Assembly: GCA_016297805.1 (NCBI GenBank)
Contig: JAEDFX010000049.1
Location: 1 to 16,301, forward strand
Reading direction: 5' to 3'
From: Treponema sp.
GTDB lineage: Bacteria > Spirochaetota > Spirochaetia > Treponematales > Treponemataceae
DNA length: 16,301 bases
Both the position numbers and the translations under genes were made by a program. The notes under the pieces are model-generated. The model saw nothing but the letters and a program-made list of their open reading frames with translations. It was not told the DNA's origin and made no database searches. Shown here in pieces: positions 8,855-15,080 of the stretch (position 1 is the first letter of the stretch; each line of letters begins with the position of its first letter).

Positions 8855-10171
8855 ATGATTTTTACAAAAAAAGTATTTTCATTTTTTATTTTTCTCATAT
8901 GCGCAGGCATTTTGTATAATAAGATTTATGCCCTGTCATATTCTGATTTAGATACCACCCTTTCAGACATTCTCTTTAATACAATTGATGAAAATGAAGG
9001 ACAAACAACATTCCGCTCACTTCTAATTCCTTTTGGTGGACGCAGCGAAAGTCTGGGAACAGCATACACAGGACTTAGCGATGATATAAGTTTTCTTCGC
9101 TACAATGCAGGAGCAGGAGCAATTCAAAAAGAAGGACAGATATCTCTTTTTCATAACACCTGGATTGCTGATTCAAAACTGGAAACTTTTGCATATACAA
9201 CAAGATTTAGGAATAATCCTAATTTAAGTATTGGCTCATATATTTCATGCTTTTATATGCCTTTTACAGAGTACAATATTTTTGGAGACAGAGTTGCTGC
9301 CAGTTACTATACAGAAACAATAGCTGCCATGAATATTTCCTACAATTTTCTGGCAGGTTATGATTTTAAAGGACTTGCTTTGGGGGCAACTTTAAAAACA
9401 GGCTGGAGAGGAATGCCAGATTTCACCGACAACAACACTAATGCTGTTTTATCAGGCTCAGGTCTTTCTCAAAGCGGACTTGCTGTCATGGGTGATTTGG
9501 GACTGCTTTTACAGTTTAATTTTCTCAAGTATTATTACTCCAGAGAGCCAAACGTTCGAATCGGTTTTTCAGCACAAAATATAGGTCTGTCATTAACTGG
9601 TTTTGGTAATGAAATAACGCAGGATGATCCACTTCCCACCATTTTTTCTGCAGGAATTTCTTTAAAATTCATTAAGCCTATTACTTTAACTGTAGACTTT
9701 TCACAACCGGTAAACCTTCAAAATATGGGAACATATTTAACACCTTATATAAGCACAGGCTTCTCTTTTCAGTTCACAAACTTTCTTACTGCCCTTTTGG
9801 GAATCAGTCTGAAGGGAGGAAATCCAAGATTCAGTGCCGGATTCGAATTCGAAGTTTCTAAAATAAGATTCAACTTTAATTATACTCTTGATTTCACAAC
9901 GTCCTTTTCTCCTTTTAACAGACTAAGTCTTTCAACAAAAATTTTATTAGGTGATAAGGGTCGAAGTGAAATAGATAAACAGATTGATGATTATTACCAG
10001 CTGGGACTTATTTATTATGCTCAAGCTGACTATGAATCAGCAATAGAAATATGGAATGAGGCTTTAAAATTAAATAAGCGCTTTGATCCAGCAATACTTG
10101 GAATTCAAAGCGCTCAGTACCAGATTGATATGTTCCGCAAAATCAAAGAAAGTCTCTTGCTGGAACAGTAA
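8855..10171 (+). CDS. UPF0164 (FadL/PorV-like) outer-membrane protein with C-terminal TPR
   Basis: A 438-residue outer-membrane beta-barrel candidate. A signal peptide (1-26, ending IYA) precedes IPFGGRSESLGTAYTGLSDD (59-78), the hallmark N-terminal motif of the treponemal UPF0164 family and related to the PorV/FadL motif. The centre alternates polar and aromatic residues in strands such as SIGSYISCFYMPF and NVRIGFSAQNIGLSLTG, as expected of a barrel. The C-terminus (about 379-425) leaves the barrel pattern and forms a TPR hairpin with YYQLGLIYYAQADYESAIEI, which would sit in the periplasm. FadL-family barrels move hydrophobic compounds, while PorV relatives shuttle secreted proteins; which applies is not shown. 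The gene is divergent from the TPR/sensor operon, and its stop lies 4 bp from the convergent GH57-like gene. No clear Shine-Dalgarno is seen. Confidence 0.87.
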   Translation: MIFTKKVFSFFIFLICAGILYNKIYALSYSDLDTTLSDILFNTIDENEGQTTFRSLLIPFGGRSESLGTAYTGLSDDISFLRYNAGAGAIQKEGQISLFHNTWIADSKLETFAYTTRFRNNPNLSIGSYISCFYMPFTEYNIFGDRVAASYYTETIAAMNISYNFLAGYDFKGLALGATLKTGWRGMPDFTDNNTNAVLSGSGLSQSGLAVMGDLGLLLQFNFLKYYYSREPNVRIGFSAQNIGLSLTGFGNEITQDDPLPTIFSAGISLKFIKPITLTVDFSQPVNLQNMGTYLTPYISTGFSFQFTNFLTALLGISLKGGNPRFSAGFEFEVSKIRFNFNYTLDFTTSFSPFNRLSLSTKILLGDKGRSEIDKQIDDYYQLGLIYYAQADYESAIEIWNEALKLNKRFDPAILGIQSAQYQIDMFRKIKESLLLEQ

Positions 10172-10175
10172 AATT

Positions 10176-11768
10176 CTATCGCTTTTTAGTAAAGATTCTA
10201 TAGTTCATCCATGGGAAAATGGAATCTCTTGCTTCTAAGGTTGTAAGCCATTCTGTACTTACTGTATTAGAGCCTAAAGAATCAAAAACCATAGTAAATG
10301 CAGTAATAGATTCCTTAAATCTTCTTTCCGCAAACTCAGGATAATCAGAACTGTCTATAACTTTTGCAATTCTAAGACTCTGGGCAAGCATTAATTCCTT
10401 TGCACCAAGATTTAAAAGTCGTGTCTTCAAACCTGTATCATTTGGGAATCTATCAGAAAGATCAACCATTCTTTCACAGGCTTTGCGAATATAACGCATC
10501 ATCCAGCAGTTCTTGCTTGAAAGAAGATTTTCACCATATCCGGCACCAGAACCAGCTGAATAGTATGGACAAATCTTTTCCAACGAAAACTGATTTTCAC
10601 ACATTTTATCACAAGAAACAACCGAAATATCAGAATCAACAGCTTCTCTGATTACATTTTCAAGCCACAAAAGACTTTCATCCCACATAAGGGAAAACTT
10701 ATCTGCATCAAAAGTACATACCTGAGTTACAAAATCTTTCTCAGAAAGATACTCTGCAGCTTTGTCTAAAATTTCCTTTCTTTTCTGTACAAAAACCTTA
10801 GCATCATCTGAAGCCTGTTTTAAGGCTGCATCCTTATTGTAAAAAGCTTCATCTTGATTACTAAAGCATCTGTTCCAGTATTTGAAACCAGTTGTATATC
10901 TTACACTTCCCTCACTGATAAAAGGAGAAAGATCTTCCATTGGCAGGTTATATCCAATATCCCTATTCTGATTTCTGTATGCTTCATGAAAAATAATTCC
11001 ATCTTCGCCATAAAGCTCAGTTTCGATTTCATTTGCACGGGTAAAAATTACAAGAGAGTTTTCTGTTCTGGAAGGATAAAAAGCACCACATTCAGGAGCT
11101 TTTTCTGCAAGAAGAACACTTCTGGAATCAAGAATTGTATATGTATAACCATAGGCTTTTATAAGTTTTTCTACACCTGGTGTATAACCAAATTCAGGCA
11201 ACCAGAATCCCTCTGGTATAATTCCGAAGAACTGTCTATAAGAATGCAAACCACATTCAATCTGAGCAGAAATGATTTCTTTCATATCTGCATAATAAGG
11301 CATAAAAATATCTGTTCCTGTAGTTCCCAGAAGTTCAATCATACCTTTGTTCATATATGATGCAAATGCAGGAATAAGTTTTTTGCTGAATTTTTCAACA
11401 AATTCATCTCTTCGCTGATTATTAACATCAATAAGCTGCTGAACAGTCTGAACAACCTGCTGATTATCTTTATTTCTTTCAAGTTCTTTTAAACCAAGCT
11501 GATTTCTCTTTTCCAGCCATTCAATATAAGAATCCTGCAAAGATTCGTCAGAAAGCATATTGCAAAGAATTGGTGGTAAAACAAGACCTATACAGCATTT
11601 TACAGAATCTTTTTCCAGATTTTCCAGCATATTCAACAATGGAATATAAAGAGAAGAAATAGACTCATAGAAGGAATTCAATACAGGTGCATTAACAACT
11701 GCATCATCCCCTGTGTGACGAATAAAATCTTGATTTGCTTTTATAATCAGGCTTAAATTTTTCTGCAT
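10176..11768 (-). CDS. GH57/DUF1957-like protein, diverged active site
   Basis: This 530-residue protein aligns along its length with GH57 alpha-1,4-glucan branching enzymes (about 520 residues in Thermus). Recognisable segments are the N-terminal strand LSLIIKANQDFIRH, IELLGTTGTDIFMPYY (about 144-159), GFWLPEFGYTPGV (187-199) and TFDADKF (352-358) with the following MWDESLLWLENVI. The presumed nucleophile Glu192 and acid/base Asp354 remain. The histidines common to active members are replaced: HxH-x-P(Y/F) reads KANQDF, ATHG reads GTDI, and FGHWW reads FSLMW. The aromatic C-terminal substrate loop is also altered. It may therefore bind glucans without normal branching activity, or act on another substrate. 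It follows the DUF4912 gene by 25 bp and has a good Shine-Dalgarno (TAGGA, minus strand, 11778-11782). Confidence 0.82.
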   Translation of the reverse strand: MQKNLSLIIKANQDFIRHTGDDAVVNAPVLNSFYESISSLYIPLLNMLENLEKDSVKCCIGLVLPPILCNMLSDESLQDSYIEWLEKRNQLGLKELERNKDNQQVVQTVQQLIDVNNQRRDEFVEKFSKKLIPAFASYMNKGMIELLGTTGTDIFMPYYADMKEIISAQIECGLHSYRQFFGIIPEGFWLPEFGYTPGVEKLIKAYGYTYTILDSRSVLLAEKAPECGAFYPSRTENSLVIFTRANEIETELYGEDGIIFHEAYRNQNRDIGYNLPMEDLSPFISEGSVRYTTGFKYWNRCFSNQDEAFYNKDAALKQASDDAKVFVQKRKEILDKAAEYLSEKDFVTQVCTFDADKFSLMWDESLLWLENVIREAVDSDISVVSCDKMCENQFSLEKICPYYSAGSGAGYGENLLSSKNCWMMRYIRKACERMVDLSDRFPNDTGLKTRLLNLGAKELMLAQSLRIAKVIDSSDYPEFAERRFKESITAFTMVFDSLGSNTVSTEWLTTLEARDSIFPWMNYRIFTKKR

Positions 11769-11793
11769 ATTTGTAAATCCTAGTATTTATATA

Positions 11794-12453
11794 TCACGAG
11801 AAAGAATGTCGATGTTTTTTATAATGTTCACTAAGAATATTTCTGATTCCAGAAAGTTCAAGAACAGGAGAAAGCTCTGTATCCTGAGCCATCTGAATAT
11901 CATTCAACATAGATGAACCTTGTGGAATTGTAATTACTGGAGAAAAAGCAAGAACCTTTCCCGAAGAAGCAGTTACATAAACAAGTTCAATTTTAATATA
12001 TTTTTTTCCTTTAGGAAGAAGCACATACTGTTCCTGACTTTCTGTAGCAGTCTGGATCTCAAAAGCTTCTTCTGGAACAGGATCTTTTGGCTCTTTTAAT
12101 GCACAGATTCTAAGCATAAGACTACAATCTGGCATTTCTTTTATTTTTGTAGCATCTGTTTCGCTAATATTCCAGAAAACAAAAAGCCATGCAGGGTTTC
12201 TTAATACTCCAGAAACCTGAGTTTCATTATAATTGCCTGTCATTACAGAAGCATTATCTGGTGCATCTTCTGTAGCAATCATCATGTCTTCATTAAAATT
12301 TTCTTCTTCTTCAATTATTTCAAGCAATTCTGCAATAAGAAAACGACGGTCCAAATCTTCTGGAACATCAACTCCATATTCATCTGCTAACTTTACCAAA
12401 TCAGAAAAAGAAAGAGTTTCTAACTGTGCACGATTAATTGTTTCTTCTTTCAT
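11794..12453 (-). CDS. DUF4912 protein with N-terminal Rho-N/SAP-like motif
   Basis: A 219-residue cytoplasmic protein of two parts. Residues about 11-50 (LSFSDLVKLADEYGVDVP onward) match the short helical Rho-N/SAP-like fold that often binds nucleic acid. An acidic linker (about 46-80) follows. Residues about 82-180 match DUF4912: the motif LRNPAWLFVFWNIS (84-97) corresponds to the family's conserved R-x-P-x-W-x-F-x-Y/F-W signature, followed by beta strands. The function of DUF4912 is not established, but it commonly neighbours GH57/DUF1957 genes (from memory), as here. It is the first gene of a two-gene operon. A -35/-10 pair lies just upstream of its ATG, which lacks a Shine-Dalgarno. No catalytic motif was seen. 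Confidence 0.82.
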   Translation of the reverse strand: MKEETINRAQLETLSFSDLVKLADEYGVDVPEDLDRRFLIAELLEIIEEEENFNEDMMIATEDAPDNASVMTGNYNETQVSGVLRNPAWLFVFWNISETDATKIKEMPDCSLMLRICALKEPKDPVPEEAFEIQTATESQEQYVLLPKGKKYIKIELVYVTASSGKVLAFSPVITIPQGSSMLNDIQMAQDTELSPVLELSGIRNILSEHYKKHRHSFS

Positions 12454-12465
12454 AGTTAGAACATA

Positions 12466-12491
12466 ATTATAGAAAACGTGATAAGTGTCAA
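12466..12491 (-). promoter_or_regulatory. Putative promoter of the DUF4912-GH57-like operon
   Basis: On the minus strand, a perfect TTGACA (12486-12491) is followed by a perfect TATAAT (12466-12471), but the spacer is only 14 bp instead of 16-18. A shifted -10 would give normal spacing with a poorer match. The TATAAT lies 12 nt before the ATG at 12453, so the transcript would carry a leader of only about 5 nt and no Shine-Dalgarno. Confidence 0.5.
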
Positions 12492-12540
12492 TAATAATAT
12501 TCCCTTTATTTTTTATAAAAAAATAAAAAAATAGCTAAAG

Positions 12541-12680
12541 TCGATTATAGAGTCCCCGATAATAATAATATCTGGTAATAATCTTCGGGTGGGTAAGACA
12601 TCCAGACACCTGAGTGTTAGAACCGAAAATGTTTACATATAAAAGTTGAAAAGTGTGTGAGACTTTTCAACTTTTTTTTT
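12541..12680 (+). ncRNA. Candidate structured small RNA or riboswitch-like leader
   Basis: No known RNA family is recognised. About 100 nt upstream of a strong plus-strand terminator, several pairings are visible. CCCGA (12555-12559) pairs with TCGGG (12585-12589). TCTGG (12571-12575), in the loop of that stem, pairs with CCAGA (12602-12606) to form a pseudoknot. TTCGG (12584-12588) can instead pair with CCGAA (12623-12627), a competing arrangement of the switch type. CAC-CTGA-GTG (12607-12616) can form a small hairpin. A plus-strand terminator between divergent genes needs a transcript starting inside the gap, so either an independent small RNA or an attenuated leader of the HD-GYP gene is present. 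The 5' end is a guess, since no clear promoter was found. Folding was by eye only. Confidence 0.5.
12641..12680 (+). terminator. Strong intrinsic terminator upstream of the HD-GYP gene
   Basis: AAAGTTGAAAAGT (12642-12654) and ACTTTTCAACTTT (12662-12674) form a perfect 13-bp stem around a 7-nt loop, followed by an unbroken T-run to 12680. The minus strand has only four T residues after the hairpin, so orientation is plus. It lies 44 bp before the HD-GYP start and would end or attenuate a transcript beginning within the intergenic region. Confidence 0.85.
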
Positions 12681-12724
12681 GCCCTTTTTTCTTATCTTTT
12701 TTAAAGTCTATGCCGATATTCTAA

Positions 12725-14152
12725 ATGGAGAAATATACACATATGGAAACAATTGCTATAGGTAATCTTCGTCCCGATTCTTCGTTTATGGGAGATTTGT
12801 TAATCGATTCAACTTTTCTGCTTTTGCCAAAAATGGCTGATATTAGTGAAAGTATGCTGAAGTGCCTTACAACATGGGGTTTTACAGAAGTTTTATGTGA
12901 AGGTTCAGTAAGTCATTCTGGTAATATTGGTGTAACAGATGACGTAGAAAATGAAAAAGAAGATTCTCCAAAAGAAAAAATTAATGAAAATGTAAAAAAA
13001 GCAATTGAAAATTCAAAAACTTCTCCAGTAGGAAATAGTGATAAAGCAAGAATGGAAATGGTTCAGCAAGTTTACGACGAATATATGAACTATATTGAAT
13101 CTGTATTTACTCACTATGCAACTCATAAAGTAATTGATCAGGAAGAAATAGAAGAAACTGTACAGGAACTTTGTATTTTTATAAAAGATCACAGACGTTA
13201 TATTTTAAGAATCACACCAAATCCAGAAACTTCAAAAAAGAATTTTCTTGTGATTCATTCTATGCGAACAACCGTACTGGCAATTGCAATTGGTCTTCAA
13301 CTTCATCTTCCACTTTCGAAAATGATAGAACTAGGTGTTACCTGTATTATCCATGAAATAGGAATGCTTCGTCTTCCTCCACAGCTTTATATGACTTCAA
13401 GAAAACTTACACCTGGAGAAAAAGCACAGATTTCAAAACATACACTTTTCGGATATTCCATCATAAAAGATTTGAATTTTCCTTTACCTATTCAGCTTGG
13501 TGTTCTTGAACATCATGAAAAAGAAAATGGAACTGGTTATCCAAGAAAAATGACTGGTGAAAAAATTACTTCCAATGCGAAAATTATTGCCGTTGCATGT
13601 ACATACGAAGCAATTTCTTCTCCTAGAAGCTATAAAGATGAACGTTCTACATTTGATGCACTTCTTGAAATGATTCAAAACAAAGAACATCAGTATGATG
13701 ATGCTGTATTAAAGGCTTTGTTATATACAGTCTCTCTCTACCCTATTGGAACTTATGTTTACCTTTCAAATAGAAAAGTTGCAATTGTAATTGATTCCAA
13801 TCCAGAAAATCCAAAGTGCCCGGTAGTTCAGTTATTAACTGAAAAAGAAGCTGATGGTTCACTTAAAACTATTCAAACAACTCTTGATAGCATAACTATT
13901 CTTAGAATTCTTACAAAACAGGAACAGCAGGATATCCTCAAACTTATTGAAGAAAAAAACAGCGCAATTGCCCAAGCACAGAAAGAGGTTGAAGACAAAA
14001 ATAATAATATTGTAAAGATTAAACCTGTTGATAATATACCAGAATCTAAGAAGTCTACACCGGAAACATCTAATACTGATAGAACAGTAAAAAATTCCTC
14101 TAAAATAAATGATGACGGAACAGAGGAAGTCGACATCAGTATCTTCAGCTAG
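12725..14152 (+). CDS. HD-GYP domain protein with altered metal-binding motif
   Basis: A 475-residue cytoplasmic protein. Residues about 7-60 form an N-terminal domain of the type often preceding HD-GYP. A charged linker (about 70-110) leads to a helical segment and the HD-GYP domain (about 175-340). HD-GYP proteins normally hydrolyse cyclic di-GMP with a two- or three-metal centre. Here His178, His239, HHE (263-265) and GTGYP (269-273) are kept. The HD pair reads His210-Glu211, HDIGK reads HEIGM, and the metal-ligand Asp of the VAD motif is Cys292. Activity is therefore doubtful. The tail (about 395-475) has a coiled coil then a polar, probably disordered end. No Shine-Dalgarno precedes this ATG; an ATG at 12743 has GGAG 12 nt upstream and gives a good family N-terminus, so it may be the true start. 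Confidence 0.86.
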   Translation: MEKYTHMETIAIGNLRPDSSFMGDLLIDSTFLLLPKMADISESMLKCLTTWGFTEVLCEGSVSHSGNIGVTDDVENEKEDSPKEKINENVKKAIENSKTSPVGNSDKARMEMVQQVYDEYMNYIESVFTHYATHKVIDQEEIEETVQELCIFIKDHRRYILRITPNPETSKKNFLVIHSMRTTVLAIAIGLQLHLPLSKMIELGVTCIIHEIGMLRLPPQLYMTSRKLTPGEKAQISKHTLFGYSIIKDLNFPLPIQLGVLEHHEKENGTGYPRKMTGEKITSNAKIIAVACTYEAISSPRSYKDERSTFDALLEMIQNKEHQYDDAVLKALLYTVSLYPIGTYVYLSNRKVAIVIDSNPENPKCPVVQLLTEKEADGSLKTIQTTLDSITILRILTKQEQQDILKLIEEKNSAIAQAQKEVEDKNNNIVKIKPVDNIPESKKSTPETSNTDRTVKNSSKINDDGTEEVDISIFS

Positions 14153-14170
14153 TTCTAAGATTTGCAATAG

Positions 14171-14188
14171 AAATAATATTGATTATTT
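14171..14188. terminator. Weak AT-only hairpin between convergent genes
   Basis: AAATAAT (14171-14177) and ATTATTT (14182-14188) form a 7-bp stem with a 4-nt loop, between the HD-GYP stop and the aldo/keto reductase stop. The stem contains no G or C and has no long T-run, so a terminator role in either direction is only a weak suggestion. Confidence 0.2.
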
Positions 14189-14948
14189 AGTTAAAGAACA
14201 TACGAATTCTTTCAACATCCTCATGGAATTTTTCATCAATTACAGGTGGATGTTCATTAAAATATAAAATTTGAGACATTTCTTCCTGAGTTTCTACACC
14301 CCATATTGGAATTACATTTTCATACTGATGAAGGAAGCCAAAAGCCAAAGGAATATTTTCTACAAGCCCTCCGCACAAAGGTTGCATAGCAATAAATCCT
14401 ACATCATGTTCCTCGCAAAGTTTTACAAGGTCAATTGTTTCCTCAGAACTAATCATACTGAATGGAAATTGAAGTGTATCATATAAATCAGAAAGAACAG
14501 CTTTTTTTGCAGTTTCCAGATTGGTTGTAAGGATTCCAACATTTTTAATTTTTTTCTGTTTTTTGAATTCTATAAGAGTATCGTATATCTTGTCGGCACC
14601 ACCTGGAACTGGAAGAAATACTTCAGTTTCAAGCTGATACAAGTCTACTGTATCACAATGAAGTGTCATCAGACTGGCTTCAAGATCATTTTTGATTTCC
14701 GAAACAGTTTTAGCAGCAGTTGTTGTAGAAAGAAATACATTCTGACGAATATCATACAAAGCATCCCCCAGCAACTTTTCACTTTCTGGAGTTTTTCTTG
14801 AAGTATCAAAAAAATTAATGCCAGAATCGTAGGCCTTACGAACAATCAAAGCAGCATCTTCATCAGTTCCGGCTGACTCAAGATTCATAGCCCCGAAAGC
14901 AACTCGAGAAATAAGAAGATTTGTTTTACCTAAACGAATGTACTCCAA
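14187..14948 (-). CDS. Aldo/keto reductase family protein, catalytic tetrad largely missing
   Basis: A 253-residue TIM-barrel protein of the aldo/keto reductase superfamily. It starts with the canonical EYIRLGKTNLLISRVAFGAM and continues with SGINFFDTS (42-50), VDLYQLE (101-107) and a C-terminal IPIWGVETQEEM like the NADP-binding segment of the branch that includes Fe-S-linked members. Of the Asp-Tyr-Lys-His tetrad only Asp48 is clear. The YGxSE position reads TPESE (Thr53), the ATK lysine reads Thr76, and the LLH histidine is Glu107. Ordinary NAD(P)H-dependent carbonyl reduction is thus unlikely. The only start fitting the family is TTG at 14946-14948, with no Shine-Dalgarno; an inverted repeat begins 4 bp upstream. 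It may be a decaying gene or a repurposed binder. It lies downstream of glycyl-tRNA synthetase, beyond that gene's terminator. Confidence 0.8.
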   Translation of the reverse strand: MEYIRLGKTNLLISRVAFGAMNLESAGTDEDAALIVRKAYDSGINFFDTSRKTPESEKLLGDALYDIRQNVFLSTTTAAKTVSEIKNDLEASLMTLHCDTVDLYQLETEVFLPVPGGADKIYDTLIEFKKQKKIKNVGILTTNLETAKKAVLSDLYDTLQFPFSMISSEETIDLVKLCEEHDVGFIAMQPLCGGLVENIPLAFGFLHQYENVIPIWGVETQEEMSQILYFNEHPPVIDEKFHEDVERIRMFFN

Positions 14949-14951
14949 AAT

Positions 14952-15069
14952 AATTCGGAATGCGGAATTCTGAATTCGGAATTATTTCCTACACCAGAAT
15001 CAACAATCCATCCCCCTAAAAAAAATCGAAATACGGAATAAGATAATTCTTAATTCCGCATTCCGAATT
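14952..15069. repeat. 118-bp element bounded by a perfect 18-bp inverted repeat
   Basis: AATTCGGAATGCGGAATT (14952-14969) recurs as its exact reverse complement at 15052-15069. Related GAATTC/CGGAATT units occur inside (14972-14982), so the element is built from short AATTCGG-type words. The right arm overlaps the glycyl-tRNA synthetase terminator, and the left arm ends 4 bp from the aldo/keto reductase start. It contains no open reading frame of note. It could be a small palindromic mobile repeat or a local inverted duplication of the terminator arm. Confidence 0.75.
15018..15066 (-). terminator. Intrinsic terminator of glycyl-tRNA synthetase
   Basis: On the minus strand the arm at 15066-15048 pairs with the arm at 15043-15026 around an ATTA loop. 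This gives about 18 base pairs, with two G-U pairs and one bulged T. Eight T residues (15025-15018) follow at once. It starts about 15 nt after the synthetase stop codon, the normal place for its terminator. Confidence 0.82.
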
Positions 15070-15080
15070 CTTAATTAATA

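Noticed and set aside
10854..11360. 168-codon plus-strand frame inside the GH57-like gene
   Set aside because: It lies wholly antisense to a gene with clear GH57 motifs, and its Cys/Phe/Ile-rich composition is typical of an antisense shadow.
12505..12534. AT-rich palindrome TTTATTTTTT/AAAAAAATAAA as a possible terminator or origin-like element
   Set aside because: It consists only of A and T, has no GC stem or repeat array, and lies where two divergent promoters are expected. AT-rich upstream promoter DNA is the simpler reading.
12541..12680. Assignment of the structured RNA to a known class (SRP RNA, 6S, T-box, TPP, FMN, c-di-GMP)
   Set aside because: None of the conserved motifs I recall for these families (for example GGAAGGAAGCAG of SRP or the T-box AGGGTGGNACCGCG) is present.
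14949..15080. Insertion sequence or transposon remnant in the inverted-repeat region
   Set aside because: No transposase fragment or target-site duplication was seen, and one arm is explained as the glyS terminator.
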